A stretch of 9,130 bases of DNA from Bacteroidota bacterium (GTDB lineage Bacteria; Bacteroidota; Bacteroidia; Bacteroidales; B39-G9), in contig QMPG01000110.1 in NCBI GenBank assembly GCA_003648455.1, forward strand, positions 1 through 9,130, read 5' to 3'. Under the pieces are notes generated by a model that saw nothing but the letters and a program-made list of their open reading frames with translations, had not been told where the DNA came from and made no database searches. A program made the translations under genes and the position numbers. Shown in pieces: positions 1-7,090 of the stretch. Numbering within the stretch: the first letter of the stretch is position 1; each line of letters opens with the position of its first letter.

Positions 1-107
1 CACGCAAGTAAACCCCGATTTAGTAATACCCAAATTTGGGGTTAATGAAATTCCCAAATTTGTTGGTAGTACTTAATCGTAGAAAATTAATGAATTTTCT
101 GGGTTAA
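1..107. repeat. Interspersed structured repeat, copy A (left part cut by window edge)
   Basis: This stretch aligns without net gaps to 8803-8909 (constant offset 8802). About 80 of the 100 positions from 8 to 107 are identical, and identity falls away before position 8. It keeps three hairpins seen in the other copy: CCCAAATTTGGG at 29-40, CCAA/TTGG around a 5-base loop at 54-66, and AGAAAATT/AATTTTCT around AATG at 81-100. It ends in GGGTTAA (101-107), matching the right terminus of copy B. The counterpart of copy B's left end would lie before the window. No coding potential is apparent. It is probably a dispersed non-coding element; whether it acts as DNA or RNA is not shown. Confidence 0.75.
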
Positions 108-120
108 TAATCGTTTAATT

Positions 121-326
121 TTATTGAATTAGGCTTTTAATCAATACCGTCTAAGGCAGTCATTCTGAACTTGTTTCAGAATCTATTTTTATCAATAATT
201 GCTTTTTTTAGTAGATGCCGAAACAAGTTCGGCATGACTATAGTTTATTTTATCATTAAACATAACCGGTTGAATAGCCTAAAATTGGTATTCTTTTAGT
301 TATTTATTATGTGCCTAATTCAATAA
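121..326. repeat. Palindromic module bounded by a 14-bp perfect inverted repeat
   Basis: TTATTGAATTAGGC at 121-134 is the exact reverse complement of 313-326. Inside these arms lie a second, imperfect pair of related sequences (TTAGGCT at 129-135 against AGCCTAA at 276-282) and the 159-238 double hairpin. The right arm ends two bases from the stop codon of the amidohydrolase gene (329-331), so the module would form the 3' untranslated end of that transcript. No target-site duplication is visible outside the arms. The structure resembles a small non-autonomous palindromic insertion or a bidirectional terminator region. Which of these it is cannot be decided from the sequence alone. Confidence 0.6.
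159..238. repeat. Inverted pair of 26-base palindromes (intergenic palindromic repeat)
   Basis: Two 26-base arms, 159-184 and 213-238, face each other across a 28-base T-rich spacer and match at 22 of 26 positions when one is reverse-complemented. Each arm is itself a perfect hairpin. The left is ATTCTGAA-CTTGT-TTCAGAAT and the right is ATGCCGAA-ACAAG-TTCGGCAT. The four differences between the arms occur as two pairs that keep each stem intact. The left hairpin is followed on the plus strand by CTATTTTTATC, which is terminator-like. The core resembles intergenic palindromes that, from memory, are abundant in several bacterial phyla. Confidence 0.7.
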
Positions 327-328
327 CT

Positions 329-1513
329 TTATCTCAACAAAGATATTGCAAGCCATGCCATTAAACCCATCCCTGTTTTTAAAGAATCTTCATCAATTTT
401 AAATGTTGAAGTATGTTGCTTTGAAGAAATATTTTTTTCTTTATTGCTAATGCCTAGTCTATAAAATGTTGAAGGGAAGTTTTGTGCGTAATAAGCAAAA
501 TCTTCAGAAGTCATTCTTTGCTCAAGTTCAATAACTTTTTCTTTGCCTAAATATTGTTGAGCAAAAACAATTGCTTTTTCAGTTACTTTAACATCATTAT
601 TAAGCATAGGATAGCCTTTAATAATGTTAATATCGCATTGTGCACCATTTTCTTTGGCAATTGAATTGGCAATGTTTTTTATTTTAATATGAGCTTTTTT
701 TCGCCATGTTTCATCCATTGTTCTAAAAGTTCCTTCAAATTTTACTTCATTGGGGATAACATTTGTTGCACCCTTAGCAATAGATTTCCCAAAGGACAAA
801 ACTGTTGGTGCTGTCTGTGGTGTTTCTTTTTCAATCATTTGATGAAGCGCAACAATAATTTTTGATGCTATAAGAATAATATTGGTTGTGATTTTTGGCA
901 TAGCAGCATGACCGCCTTTACCTTTAACAGTTAGATAAATTTCATCGGATGAAGCCATATATTTACCTTTTCTAAAGCCAACTGTGCCAACCTGAAGTTC
1001 GGGTGAAACGTGTTGAGCAATAACAATATCGGGTTTAGGATTGTTTAAAGCACCTTGCTCAATCATTTGTATTGCCCCACCGGGTAAAAGCTCTTCGCCG
1101 GGTTGGAAAATTAATTTCACTGTTCCTTCAAATTCTGATTTTATTGAATTTAATATTTTCGCCACACCTATTAGCGATGCTGTATGAGCATCGTGCCCGC
1201 AGGCGTGCATTGCTTTGTTTTGTGATTTGTATGATATGTTGTTTTCTTCAATTATTGGTAAGGCATCTATATCTGCACGCAGTGCAATGGTTTTTTTTGT
1301 TGGATTTTTTCCTTTTATTTCAGCAATAATGCCGGTTTTGACAAAACCCGTTTTAAAATTAATATTTTCTTTCTCAAGTTGTGAGGCAATAAATTCAGAT
1401 GTTTTAAACTCTTTAAAAGATAATTCAGGGTTTTGGTGAATATGTCGTCTGATTTTAACTATATCATTAAAATAATAGTCGGATAATTCTTTTATTTTAT
1501 TTATTTGTATCAT
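329..1513 (-). CDS. M20D-family amidohydrolase (N-acyl amino acid / peptide hydrolase)
   Basis: A cytoplasmic zinc- or manganese-dependent hydrolase of the M20D group, which includes IAA-amino acid hydrolases, hippuricase and N-acyl-amino acid deacylases. It cleaves an amide bond to release an amino acid; the substrate cannot be read from the sequence. The 394 residues are the normal full length. Expected metal ligands are present: Cys105 and His107 in MHACGHDAHT, Glu140/Glu141 in QPGEE, His168 in AQHV and His367 near the C terminus. The lid dimerisation domain lies at about 185-295 (GKGGHAAMP at 198-206), and TSEDFAYY at 335-342 is the usual late motif. There is no signal peptide. The ATG at 1513 is preceded in frame by TAA two codons upstream. 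It lies 74 bases downstream of the outer-membrane gene, with a heptad tandem repeat and a promoter-like -7 box in the gap, so it may be separately transcribed. Confidence 0.93.
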   Translation of the reverse strand: MIQINKIKELSDYYFNDIVKIRRHIHQNPELSFKEFKTSEFIASQLEKENINFKTGFVKTGIIAEIKGKNPTKKTIALRADIDALPIIEENNISYKSQNKAMHACGHDAHTASLIGVAKILNSIKSEFEGTVKLIFQPGEELLPGGAIQMIEQGALNNPKPDIVIAQHVSPELQVGTVGFRKGKYMASSDEIYLTVKGKGGHAAMPKITTNIILIASKIIVALHQMIEKETPQTAPTVLSFGKSIAKGATNVIPNEVKFEGTFRTMDETWRKKAHIKIKNIANSIAKENGAQCDINIIKGYPMLNNDVKVTEKAIVFAQQYLGKEKVIELEQRMTSEDFAYYAQNFPSTFYRLGISNKEKNISSKQHTSTFKIDEDSLKTGMGLMAWLAISLLR

Positions 1514-1519
1514 TAATTA

Positions 1520-1550
1520 GTTGAAAGTTGAAAGTTAAAAGTTAAAAGTT
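1520..1550. repeat. Heptad tandem repeat in the amidohydrolase leader
   Basis: Four tandem 7-base units, GTTGAAA twice and then GTTAAAA twice (1520-1547), are followed by the start of a fifth unit (GTT). The tract begins only seven bases upstream of the amidohydrolase ATG (minus strand), where the ribosome would bind. Such tracts can change copy number by replication slippage. Confidence 0.85.
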
Positions 1551-1557
1551 ATAAAAA

Positions 1558-1565
1558 CAAATTTA
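1558..1565 (-). promoter_or_regulatory. Candidate Bacteroidota -7 box for the amidohydrolase gene
   Basis: On the minus strand 1565-1558 reads TAAATTTG, an exact match to the TAnnTTTG -7 consensus of Bacteroidota housekeeping promoters. It would place the transcript start near 1552, just before the heptad tract. A TTTG lies only 13 bases upstream (1582-1579), shorter than the usual spacing of about 19 or more, so the -33 element is not convincing. A perfect 10-base palindrome, TGTTGCAACA, sits at 1571-1580 between the -33 and -7 regions and could be an operator. In DNA this AT-rich, chance matches are common. Confidence 0.3.
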
Positions 1566-1587
1566 TAATATGTTGCAACAAATAGGT

Positions 1588-4500
1588 TTAAAAATCTAAA
1601 TTTAATGAGAGATAAAAAATACGAGGCAATATTACATTGTTTTCAATACCCCAAGCCCAATCGGCACGAACATAATAACCTAATAAACGACTTCGAATAC
1701 CAAAACCATAACCGGCAACAATTGGTTCTTTTCCTTTGTCGATAATAACAGTTATGGGCCCATTAGTAACAATTTCTTGATTATATGCATTATTACCCGA
1801 ATAGGGTGTTAATCCTGTCCATGCACTACCAATATCGGCAAAACCAATTATCATGAAATTGTTGAGAAACCCAGAGTTTAAAGGTCTGTTTGCAAAATAT
1901 TTAATAATTGGCCAACGAATTTCACTATTTATAACTGCAAAATTATTCCCGTTACGAATATTTTGTGTAAAACCACGCATGTTAGTAGCCAGAGTTTGGT
2001 AAACATAATTTTTGTCGGTGTCAACACGAATTGAGTTGTCAAAGGTTTTTACTTTAGATGATAGATTAATCCAATTATCGACACCACCAAGATAATATAT
2101 TAACAGACTGTTGCCAAATGAAGAACTTGCTGCAAAACGATTTGCCCAAATTAAATCGCGATGAATTTTTAAATAATTTCGAACATCGGCACCAACAACA
2201 AAAAAATTGGAATTAATTTCTTTGTCAATTTGTTTATAAAATTCACCAAAGATTTTTAATCTTGTTCCATTATATAGATTTAATCCTCTGTTAAATGTAT
2301 TATCATATATGTATTCGATTTTTAAACCGTTCCAAACACGAGAGTCTGCTTTCTTGTCGAGATTAGCATAATCGGTAGATAGGTATGAGGTTCTGTCGTA
2401 ACGAATAGTCTCAGTTGCTCGCACTGCCGATACCTGACTAAACGGATATTTGAGAATATACATTAATTCATGCGAATGAGTTTTTGAAATAAAATTCTGG
2501 GTAGAATTCTCAAAAGCCTGACGATGAAAGATTATCTGCTTATCCATTTGTTTTTTTAGATTTACAAGACTAATTAAATATTCGTTACTCTGAAAATCTG
2601 GAGAAAAACGAATGCCTCCCGTAATTTTATAGTCTTCGAATAAATCTACAGCTCCAATTTTAGTAAATACATTAAATCCCGGGTTAAAATAAACAGCTCC
2701 TCCGGTATAAGCCTGATATGAAGAGTTTAGAAATCCAAAATCTACTTGATTTACTAGTGTGTTAGTGTAAAAATTAGTAAAATAAACTAATTGCTTTGGC
2801 AGTCTAAAACCCAAAGAGTCTTCTTGGTCAACTATGCTGTCACTATTGTTTAATAAGTATTTCTTTTTTTCAAATTCGAAAATATAATTATTAATATCGA
2901 TAAATGAGGAGTCGTCATTTAAATATTGTTTGGGTGTAATAACTAAACTGTCAGGTTCTTGTTCGTAATAATAATCGTCTTCTTCAGTAACACTGTCTTT
3001 ATTTATTAAATATTGTTTGTACAAGTTACGAAACTCTGTATTTCTGTAATTGCCTGAAAATGAATTTTCTTTAGTGTTAAGGTAATCGGTAAATAAATGA
3101 TAACGTTTTTTGTTAAATAGTATTTCTCCATACCTGCCTGTATTTTTATTTACATTGTAATCGAGTATGTTAGTTGAGTAGTTTGACAGATTATAGTGTT
3201 TTGTGAAATACCTGTAATGAATACTAGTATCGATAAAACTTATTGTGCTGTCGATTTTAATTAATTGGCGGTTAATAATCCCGTTTTCATCGCTTAAGTA
3301 TGAAAAAGTATTATCTTTTATTTCAAATGGTTTAAATTCATCAACGAAAGGAGTGTTTGATAGTCGGGTGAGTTTATTAGATTTATCTTTGTAGTTATAA
3401 ATAAATAAATCGTAAAAGTCGGAAGTTTCAACTGTATCTTTTTTGTTTAAAGGTAAATAGTTGTTAATTCTGTTTGAGCTAAAAATAATGTCGTTTGAGT
3501 TATTAATAAAACGAGGATTTAAATCATCGGCAACATCATTAGTGATTTGATTATTTGAGTTAGCTGCTACAGAATGAACATATATATCGGTGTATCCGTG
3601 ATTAATTCCTGAAAAAACAAAAAATAAGCCATCGTCAGAATACGAAAAATCGAGAATTTTATCAATATGGAAAAGTTCTTGAGTCTCAATTTTTTTTGTG
3701 TTTAAAATGTAATAAGAAAGAAACATCTTGCCTTTTTGTTCTGTAATTATTGAAAGAAATTCACCCGATGGATGCCAAGCCAGAACCGGATATGAATAAT
3801 CGGTTATTTGTTCTAATCTGTTGCCTTTTGAAAAAATACGCTTCCGTTTATGAGTTTGTGTGTTGTAAATCCAAACAATATATTTCCCCAATTCGTTTGT
3901 TGTGTAGGCAATATATTTGTCGTCCGGACTGATTTTTAATTGTTGATATGTTCTTGCTTTTTTTGTCCTCTTCAGCAGTTTTCCTGTTTCCGGAATATTT
4001 CGCCCAATATTTTCTTCATTAAATTTAGTTTTGTAATATTCAAACCAATCAATTAATAAATCTTTAAGGGGAATACCAAGCACAAACATAAACCCATTAT
4101 CAACATTTTTGCTCAGCCTTGTCAGATAAATCACATTTGACACAACAGCATCACCAAAATTATCAGAAATATATTTCCAAAAAGAATGTCCTGCATAAAC
4201 GGCATCATTTCCTTGCAGACGATTAATTTTTTTGTATCTCTTTGTTCGTATTCCATCTCTTATTTGATTCTCAATAGAGATATCCCATTTTTTAGAATAG
4301 AATGATATTAAACCTTTTTCATACCATAAGGGAAGATTTAGAAGAGCTGAGTTCGTAAGTCTGTCCTTAATGCTTCCGCCGAATAACATTTCGCGAAGGA
4401 TTACTTCGGTAATAGCAGCATCTATTTGTTGTTTTAATTTATGATGATTGCCTTCGAAAAATAGAAATACCTTGTTGTTAATTATTTTTGTTTGCCCGCC

Positions 4501-4866
4501 AATATTATATTCTTGTTTTCCTGTTATTAAACCTATGTTGCTTTGTTTAAAATCAGAATGTTTATTATAGATAATAAAAATAATTCGACGTTCAAGAGCA
4601 TATTCGAGTTTATATTCAAGCTCTTCAATTCTGGTTGAGGCATATTCTGCTGTGTATTCAGCCAGTTCTTTGCCACCAACGTAAAAGTAAGTGTCGAACT
4701 TGTCGAAACGATAATATTGCCAGTAAAAGTCAATGTATTGAACTCTGTTTTTTCCAAAACTCATTTGAAGTCCATTATAGAACTGAGCATAAGTTTTTGA
4801 TAATGGTATTATTATTAGAAATAATACCAAGACACATGAAGATAATATTTTTGTTTTTTTGTTCAA
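1588..4866 (-). CDS. Exported TolB-like propeller fused to a C-terminal outer-membrane beta-barrel
   Basis: A 1092-residue envelope protein of a type common in Bacteroidota and often labelled TolB-like or surface-antigen protein. The N terminus is a signal peptide with likely cleavage after SKTYA (residue 27). Residues about 35-285 resemble the peptidase-MA-like domain (LNLPLWYEKGLISFY at 176-190, SFWKYISDNFGD at 228-239), but the HExxH zinc site is not seen. Residues about 305-545 contain PD40/WD40-like propeller strands (KISPDDKYIAYTTN, LAWHPSGEFLSI, FSYSDDGLFFVFSG, IIFSSNRINNY). An acidic, tyrosine-rich linker covers about 625-690. Residues about 700-1092 resemble the Bac_surface_Ag/BamA-type barrel (GLKIEYIYDNTFNRG at 847-861), ending in alternating FYLSLNLDF as barrel proteins do. 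The start is TTG: an in-frame TAA directly precedes it and the next Met is residue 35, past the signal peptide. Only 15 bases separate it from rlmB, so the two are probably cotranscribed. The role is unknown beyond the outer membrane. Confidence 0.85.
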   Translation of the reverse strand: MNKKTKILSSCVLVLFLIIIPLSKTYAQFYNGLQMSFGKNRVQYIDFYWQYYRFDKFDTYFYVGGKELAEYTAEYASTRIEELEYKLEYALERRIIFIIYNKHSDFKQSNIGLITGKQEYNIGGQTKIINNKVFLFFEGNHHKLKQQIDAAITEVILREMLFGGSIKDRLTNSALLNLPLWYEKGLISFYSKKWDISIENQIRDGIRTKRYKKINRLQGNDAVYAGHSFWKYISDNFGDAVVSNVIYLTRLSKNVDNGFMFVLGIPLKDLLIDWFEYYKTKFNEENIGRNIPETGKLLKRTKKARTYQQLKISPDDKYIAYTTNELGKYIVWIYNTQTHKRKRIFSKGNRLEQITDYSYPVLAWHPSGEFLSIITEQKGKMFLSYYILNTKKIETQELFHIDKILDFSYSDDGLFFVFSGINHGYTDIYVHSVAANSNNQITNDVADDLNPRFINNSNDIIFSSNRINNYLPLNKKDTVETSDFYDLFIYNYKDKSNKLTRLSNTPFVDEFKPFEIKDNTFSYLSDENGIINRQLIKIDSTISFIDTSIHYRYFTKHYNLSNYSTNILDYNVNKNTGRYGEILFNKKRYHLFTDYLNTKENSFSGNYRNTEFRNLYKQYLINKDSVTEEDDYYYEQEPDSLVITPKQYLNDDSSFIDINNYIFEFEKKKYLLNNSDSIVDQEDSLGFRLPKQLVYFTNFYTNTLVNQVDFGFLNSSYQAYTGGAVYFNPGFNVFTKIGAVDLFEDYKITGGIRFSPDFQSNEYLISLVNLKKQMDKQIIFHRQAFENSTQNFISKTHSHELMYILKYPFSQVSAVRATETIRYDRTSYLSTDYANLDKKADSRVWNGLKIEYIYDNTFNRGLNLYNGTRLKIFGEFYKQIDKEINSNFFVVGADVRNYLKIHRDLIWANRFAASSSFGNSLLIYYLGGVDNWINLSSKVKTFDNSIRVDTDKNYVYQTLATNMRGFTQNIRNGNNFAVINSEIRWPIIKYFANRPLNSGFLNNFMIIGFADIGSAWTGLTPYSGNNAYNQEIVTNGPITVIIDKGKEPIVAGYGFGIRSRLLGYYVRADWAWGIENNVILPRIFYLSLNLDF

Positions 4867-4881
4867 TTATTAAGTTTAAAT

Positions 4882-5628
4882 TTAAGAAACATCAATTCTC
4901 TGTTTAACAGCTTCATAAACAATAATTGAAGTGGCAACAGAAACGTTTAAAGATTCAATATTACCTAAAATTGGTATTTTAACAATTTTGTCAGACATAT
5001 TAATAATATCGTTAGAGATGCCAACATCTTCGGCTCCCATAACTATTGCCGTGGGTACTTTAAAATCAACATCATAGTAATAATCATCTGATTTTTCATT
5101 TGCAGCAACTATTTGTATGCCGCTTTGTTTTAAGAAAACAATTGTTTTTTTTAGATTTTCGACCCGACAAACAGGTATTGTATGTAAAGCACCTGCCGAT
5201 GTTTTAACCGCATCTGAGTTAATAAGAGCAGAGCCTTTCGAAGGGATAATTATTGCATTAACTCCGGCACATTCGGCTGTTCGTGCAATAGCTCCAAAAT
5301 TTCTAACATCGGTAACTTTGTCTAAAACTAATAATAAAGGCACTTTTGCTTGTTCGTATAATTGAGGTAAAATGTATTCAATGTTTTGGTATTCAACGCT
5401 TGAAACAAAAGCAATAACACCCTGATGATTTTTTTGCGATATTTTATTTAATTTTTGAATTGGAACATACTGAAAAGGTATTGCCCGTTCTTTAATTAAA
5501 TTGAATAATTCATAAAACAAGTCCCCATGTGAACCTTTTTTTAAAAGAATTTTGTCAATTTGTTTGCTTGCTTTAATTGCTTCAATACAGGCTCTAATTC
5601 CAAATATTTTGTCTGTCTTCGATTTCAT
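4882..5628 (-). CDS. rlmB: TrmH/SpoU-family 23S rRNA (guanosine-2'-O)-methyltransferase, RlmB type
   Basis: A SAM-dependent ribose 2'-O-methyltransferase of the SPOUT (trefoil-knot) class, acting in the cytoplasm on rRNA; the RlmB target in E. coli is Gm2251 in the peptidyl-transferase region. The 248 residues match the family length. Residues 1-75 are the SpoU substrate-binding domain (FGIRACIEAI near the start, NHQGVIAFV at 67-75). The three SpoU motifs follow: NFGAIARTAE at 110-119 with the catalytic Asn/Arg, VMGAEDVGIS at 196-205, and IPILGNIESLNVSVATSI at 218-235, which forms the knot. The ATG start is well supported because the conserved domain begins at residue 8. It sits between the GWxTD gene (38 bases upstream) and the barrel gene (15 bases downstream). 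Orthologues acting on other rRNA or tRNA positions share these motifs, so the exact target is inferred. Confidence 0.92.
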   Translation of the reverse strand: MKSKTDKIFGIRACIEAIKASKQIDKILLKKGSHGDLFYELFNLIKERAIPFQYVPIQKLNKISQKNHQGVIAFVSSVEYQNIEYILPQLYEQAKVPLLLVLDKVTDVRNFGAIARTAECAGVNAIIIPSKGSALINSDAVKTSAGALHTIPVCRVENLKKTIVFLKQSGIQIVAANEKSDDYYYDVDFKVPTAIVMGAEDVGISNDIINMSDKIVKIPILGNIESLNVSVATSIIVYEAVKQRIDVS

Positions 5629-5666
5629 ATATTTATTTTAATTGTATACTATATTAGTTTCATTAG

Positions 5667-6947
5667 TTACTTCGATATTGAAAAAGCATGTCCGCTTCGC
5701 CAGGTGTTAACCGCTTTAAACCAACTGTCATCGTAAACATCAGACCTGTCTAAGATATAATAATTATTATTAAAAGGATTGTCTATTTTTTCGAAAGTAA
5801 AATCCATTGACATTGTTTTAGCTTTTTTGCCATAAATCCAACGTTCAATACTATCGTTTTTATAAATCATTGTTGGTGTTCCATACACAACGTAAATCAT
5901 GCCTCTGTCGGTTTTCCAACCTTCACTTAGCGATGAAAAATAATAATTGGACAGTTGCACTCTGCTGTAATATATTCGTATTAGTTGGCGAGCTCGGTCA
6001 ACATTGCCGGTTGCTAAAATCCATAAACTGTCAACAGCCATTTTGGGATTGTTATAAGCACATAATTTTTTGTATTCACGAGTAGATGTTAAGTATTGCA
6101 AAGGTTCTAATAATTTTTCGGCTTTTTGTAATCTCGGATAATTATCGCCGTAGTTAAATAATGTTAAACCTTCATCAGATAAAGTGTCTGTTTGGAAACG
6201 ATAAAAACCTTTGTTTCGGAATTTAAAAATTACAGTGTCAATATTTGGCACAAACCATGTTGAATCGGGTTTGAAATCGATTTTTTTATAAGGATCGGAA
6301 TCGAATGGAGGTAAAGGGACTTCAAATTTTTTGTTATAATATGAAACATACAAATTTTTTGTTTTAATACGTTTGCTCTTAATAAAAAAAGAAGTGTTGC
6401 TGTGAAAATAATTTTTGAAAATAGGTTTCTTTTTTACATTATCAAAAACTAAATAATTTTGAAAAGAATGATTTGTGGTTTTGTCAATTTCAATTAATGA
6501 TGAATTTTGCTGATTGTTGTTTAAATCAAAGATTGAAATGTCTAAGAAATATTTTTTTCCGGCAGCAACCCTTACAGGTAAGTAAGAAATGTAATTATTT
6601 GTAAGTCCGTTTTCACGAACGTTTAATTTAACAGATGCACTATCAATAATTTCAGACTTTTGAAGAGATTCATAAAGTTTATAATGAATAACAATATTTG
6701 CTTGTTTATAATTGTCTTCTTTTTCTTTTTTTATAAATAATAATTCAGGTCTGTAGATATTATAAAATAGAAATGAAATAGAATCTGAATTGTGGTAAAC
6801 ATAAAATTCCGGATGCAAACCTGTGCTTGTTGGATTATACAGATATGAAACATTCTTGTCAGCAACTGAATAATAAACGGTTACACATGATGCCAAGACA
6901 AAAACAAAACTTATTGCTAAAAAAATATTCTTTTTAAAGAAATTCAT
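5667..6947 (-). CDS. GWxTD-domain lipoprotein
   Basis: A predicted lipoprotein of 426 residues. The N terminus has a KK-hydrophobic signal ending in a lipobox, LASC, with the lipidated cysteine at 21. The C-terminal third carries the GWxTD signature, SEGWKTDRG at 341-349, followed by MIYVVYGTP (350-358) and ERWIYG (368-373), the pattern that defines the GWxTD domain. Residues about 45-260 look beta-rich and are not recognised further. This domain is common in Bacteroidota and some other phyla and has no firmly known function. The ATG is required to include the lipobox. A 143-base gap upstream contains a weak promoter candidate, and rlmB follows after 38 bases, so this may be the first gene of a GWxTD-rlmB-barrel operon. 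Absence of aspartate after the cysteine (CVTV) makes outer-membrane sorting plausible, though E. coli sorting rules may not apply here. Confidence 0.9.
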   Translation of the reverse strand: MNFFKKNIFLAISFVFVLASCVTVYYSVADKNVSYLYNPTSTGLHPEFYVYHNSDSISFLFYNIYRPELLFIKKEKEDNYKQANIVIHYKLYESLQKSEIIDSASVKLNVRENGLTNNYISYLPVRVAAGKKYFLDISIFDLNNNQQNSSLIEIDKTTNHSFQNYLVFDNVKKKPIFKNYFHSNTSFFIKSKRIKTKNLYVSYYNKKFEVPLPPFDSDPYKKIDFKPDSTWFVPNIDTVIFKFRNKGFYRFQTDTLSDEGLTLFNYGDNYPRLQKAEKLLEPLQYLTSTREYKKLCAYNNPKMAVDSLWILATGNVDRARQLIRIYYSRVQLSNYYFSSLSEGWKTDRGMIYVVYGTPTMIYKNDSIERWIYGKKAKTMSMDFTFEKIDNPFNNNYYILDRSDVYDDSWFKAVNTWRSGHAFSISK

Positions 6948-7035
6948 GAATACAAAAATAATGCTTAAAATACTGTGTTTGAAAAAATGTAAGTATGCAA
7001 AACAATTTAGGAATTAAAAATAATAAAATTTAATA

Positions 7036-7066
7036 CAAATTAAGATATTATTTGAACAATATACAA
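7036..7066 (-). promoter_or_regulatory. Weak promoter candidate upstream of the GWxTD gene
   Basis: Read on the minus strand, TTG at 7066-7064 is followed after 20 bases by TTAATTTG at 7043-7036, one mismatch from TAnnTTTG. The spacing suits Bacteroidota promoters. It would give a leader of roughly 80 bases before the ATG at 6947. The surrounding DNA is extremely AT-rich, so a chance match is quite possible. Confidence 0.22.
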
Positions 7067-7090
7067 TTACTAGCTTATAAAATAGCCTGT

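Noticed and set aside
278..292. A 15-base identity, CCTAAAATTGGTATT, shared with 4964-4978 inside rlmB.
   Set aside because: The second copy encodes the conserved IPILGN motif of RlmB and neighbouring bases do not match. At this AT content a single 15-base match in 9 kb can be chance.
1..328. Reading the repeat-rich left end as a CRISPR array or as a gene remnant.
   Set aside because: There are no regularly spaced direct repeats with unique spacers, and no frame gives a convincing protein. Inverted repeats explain the structure.
1072..1439. Open frames on the plus strand opposite the amidohydrolase gene.
   Set aside because: They lie wholly inside a well-supported conserved gene on the other strand and their translations look like no known protein.
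4533..4907. Short open frames overlapping the start of the barrel-protein gene on both strands.
   Set aside because: They overlap the signal peptide and N-terminal domain of a strong gene and have no recognisable features.
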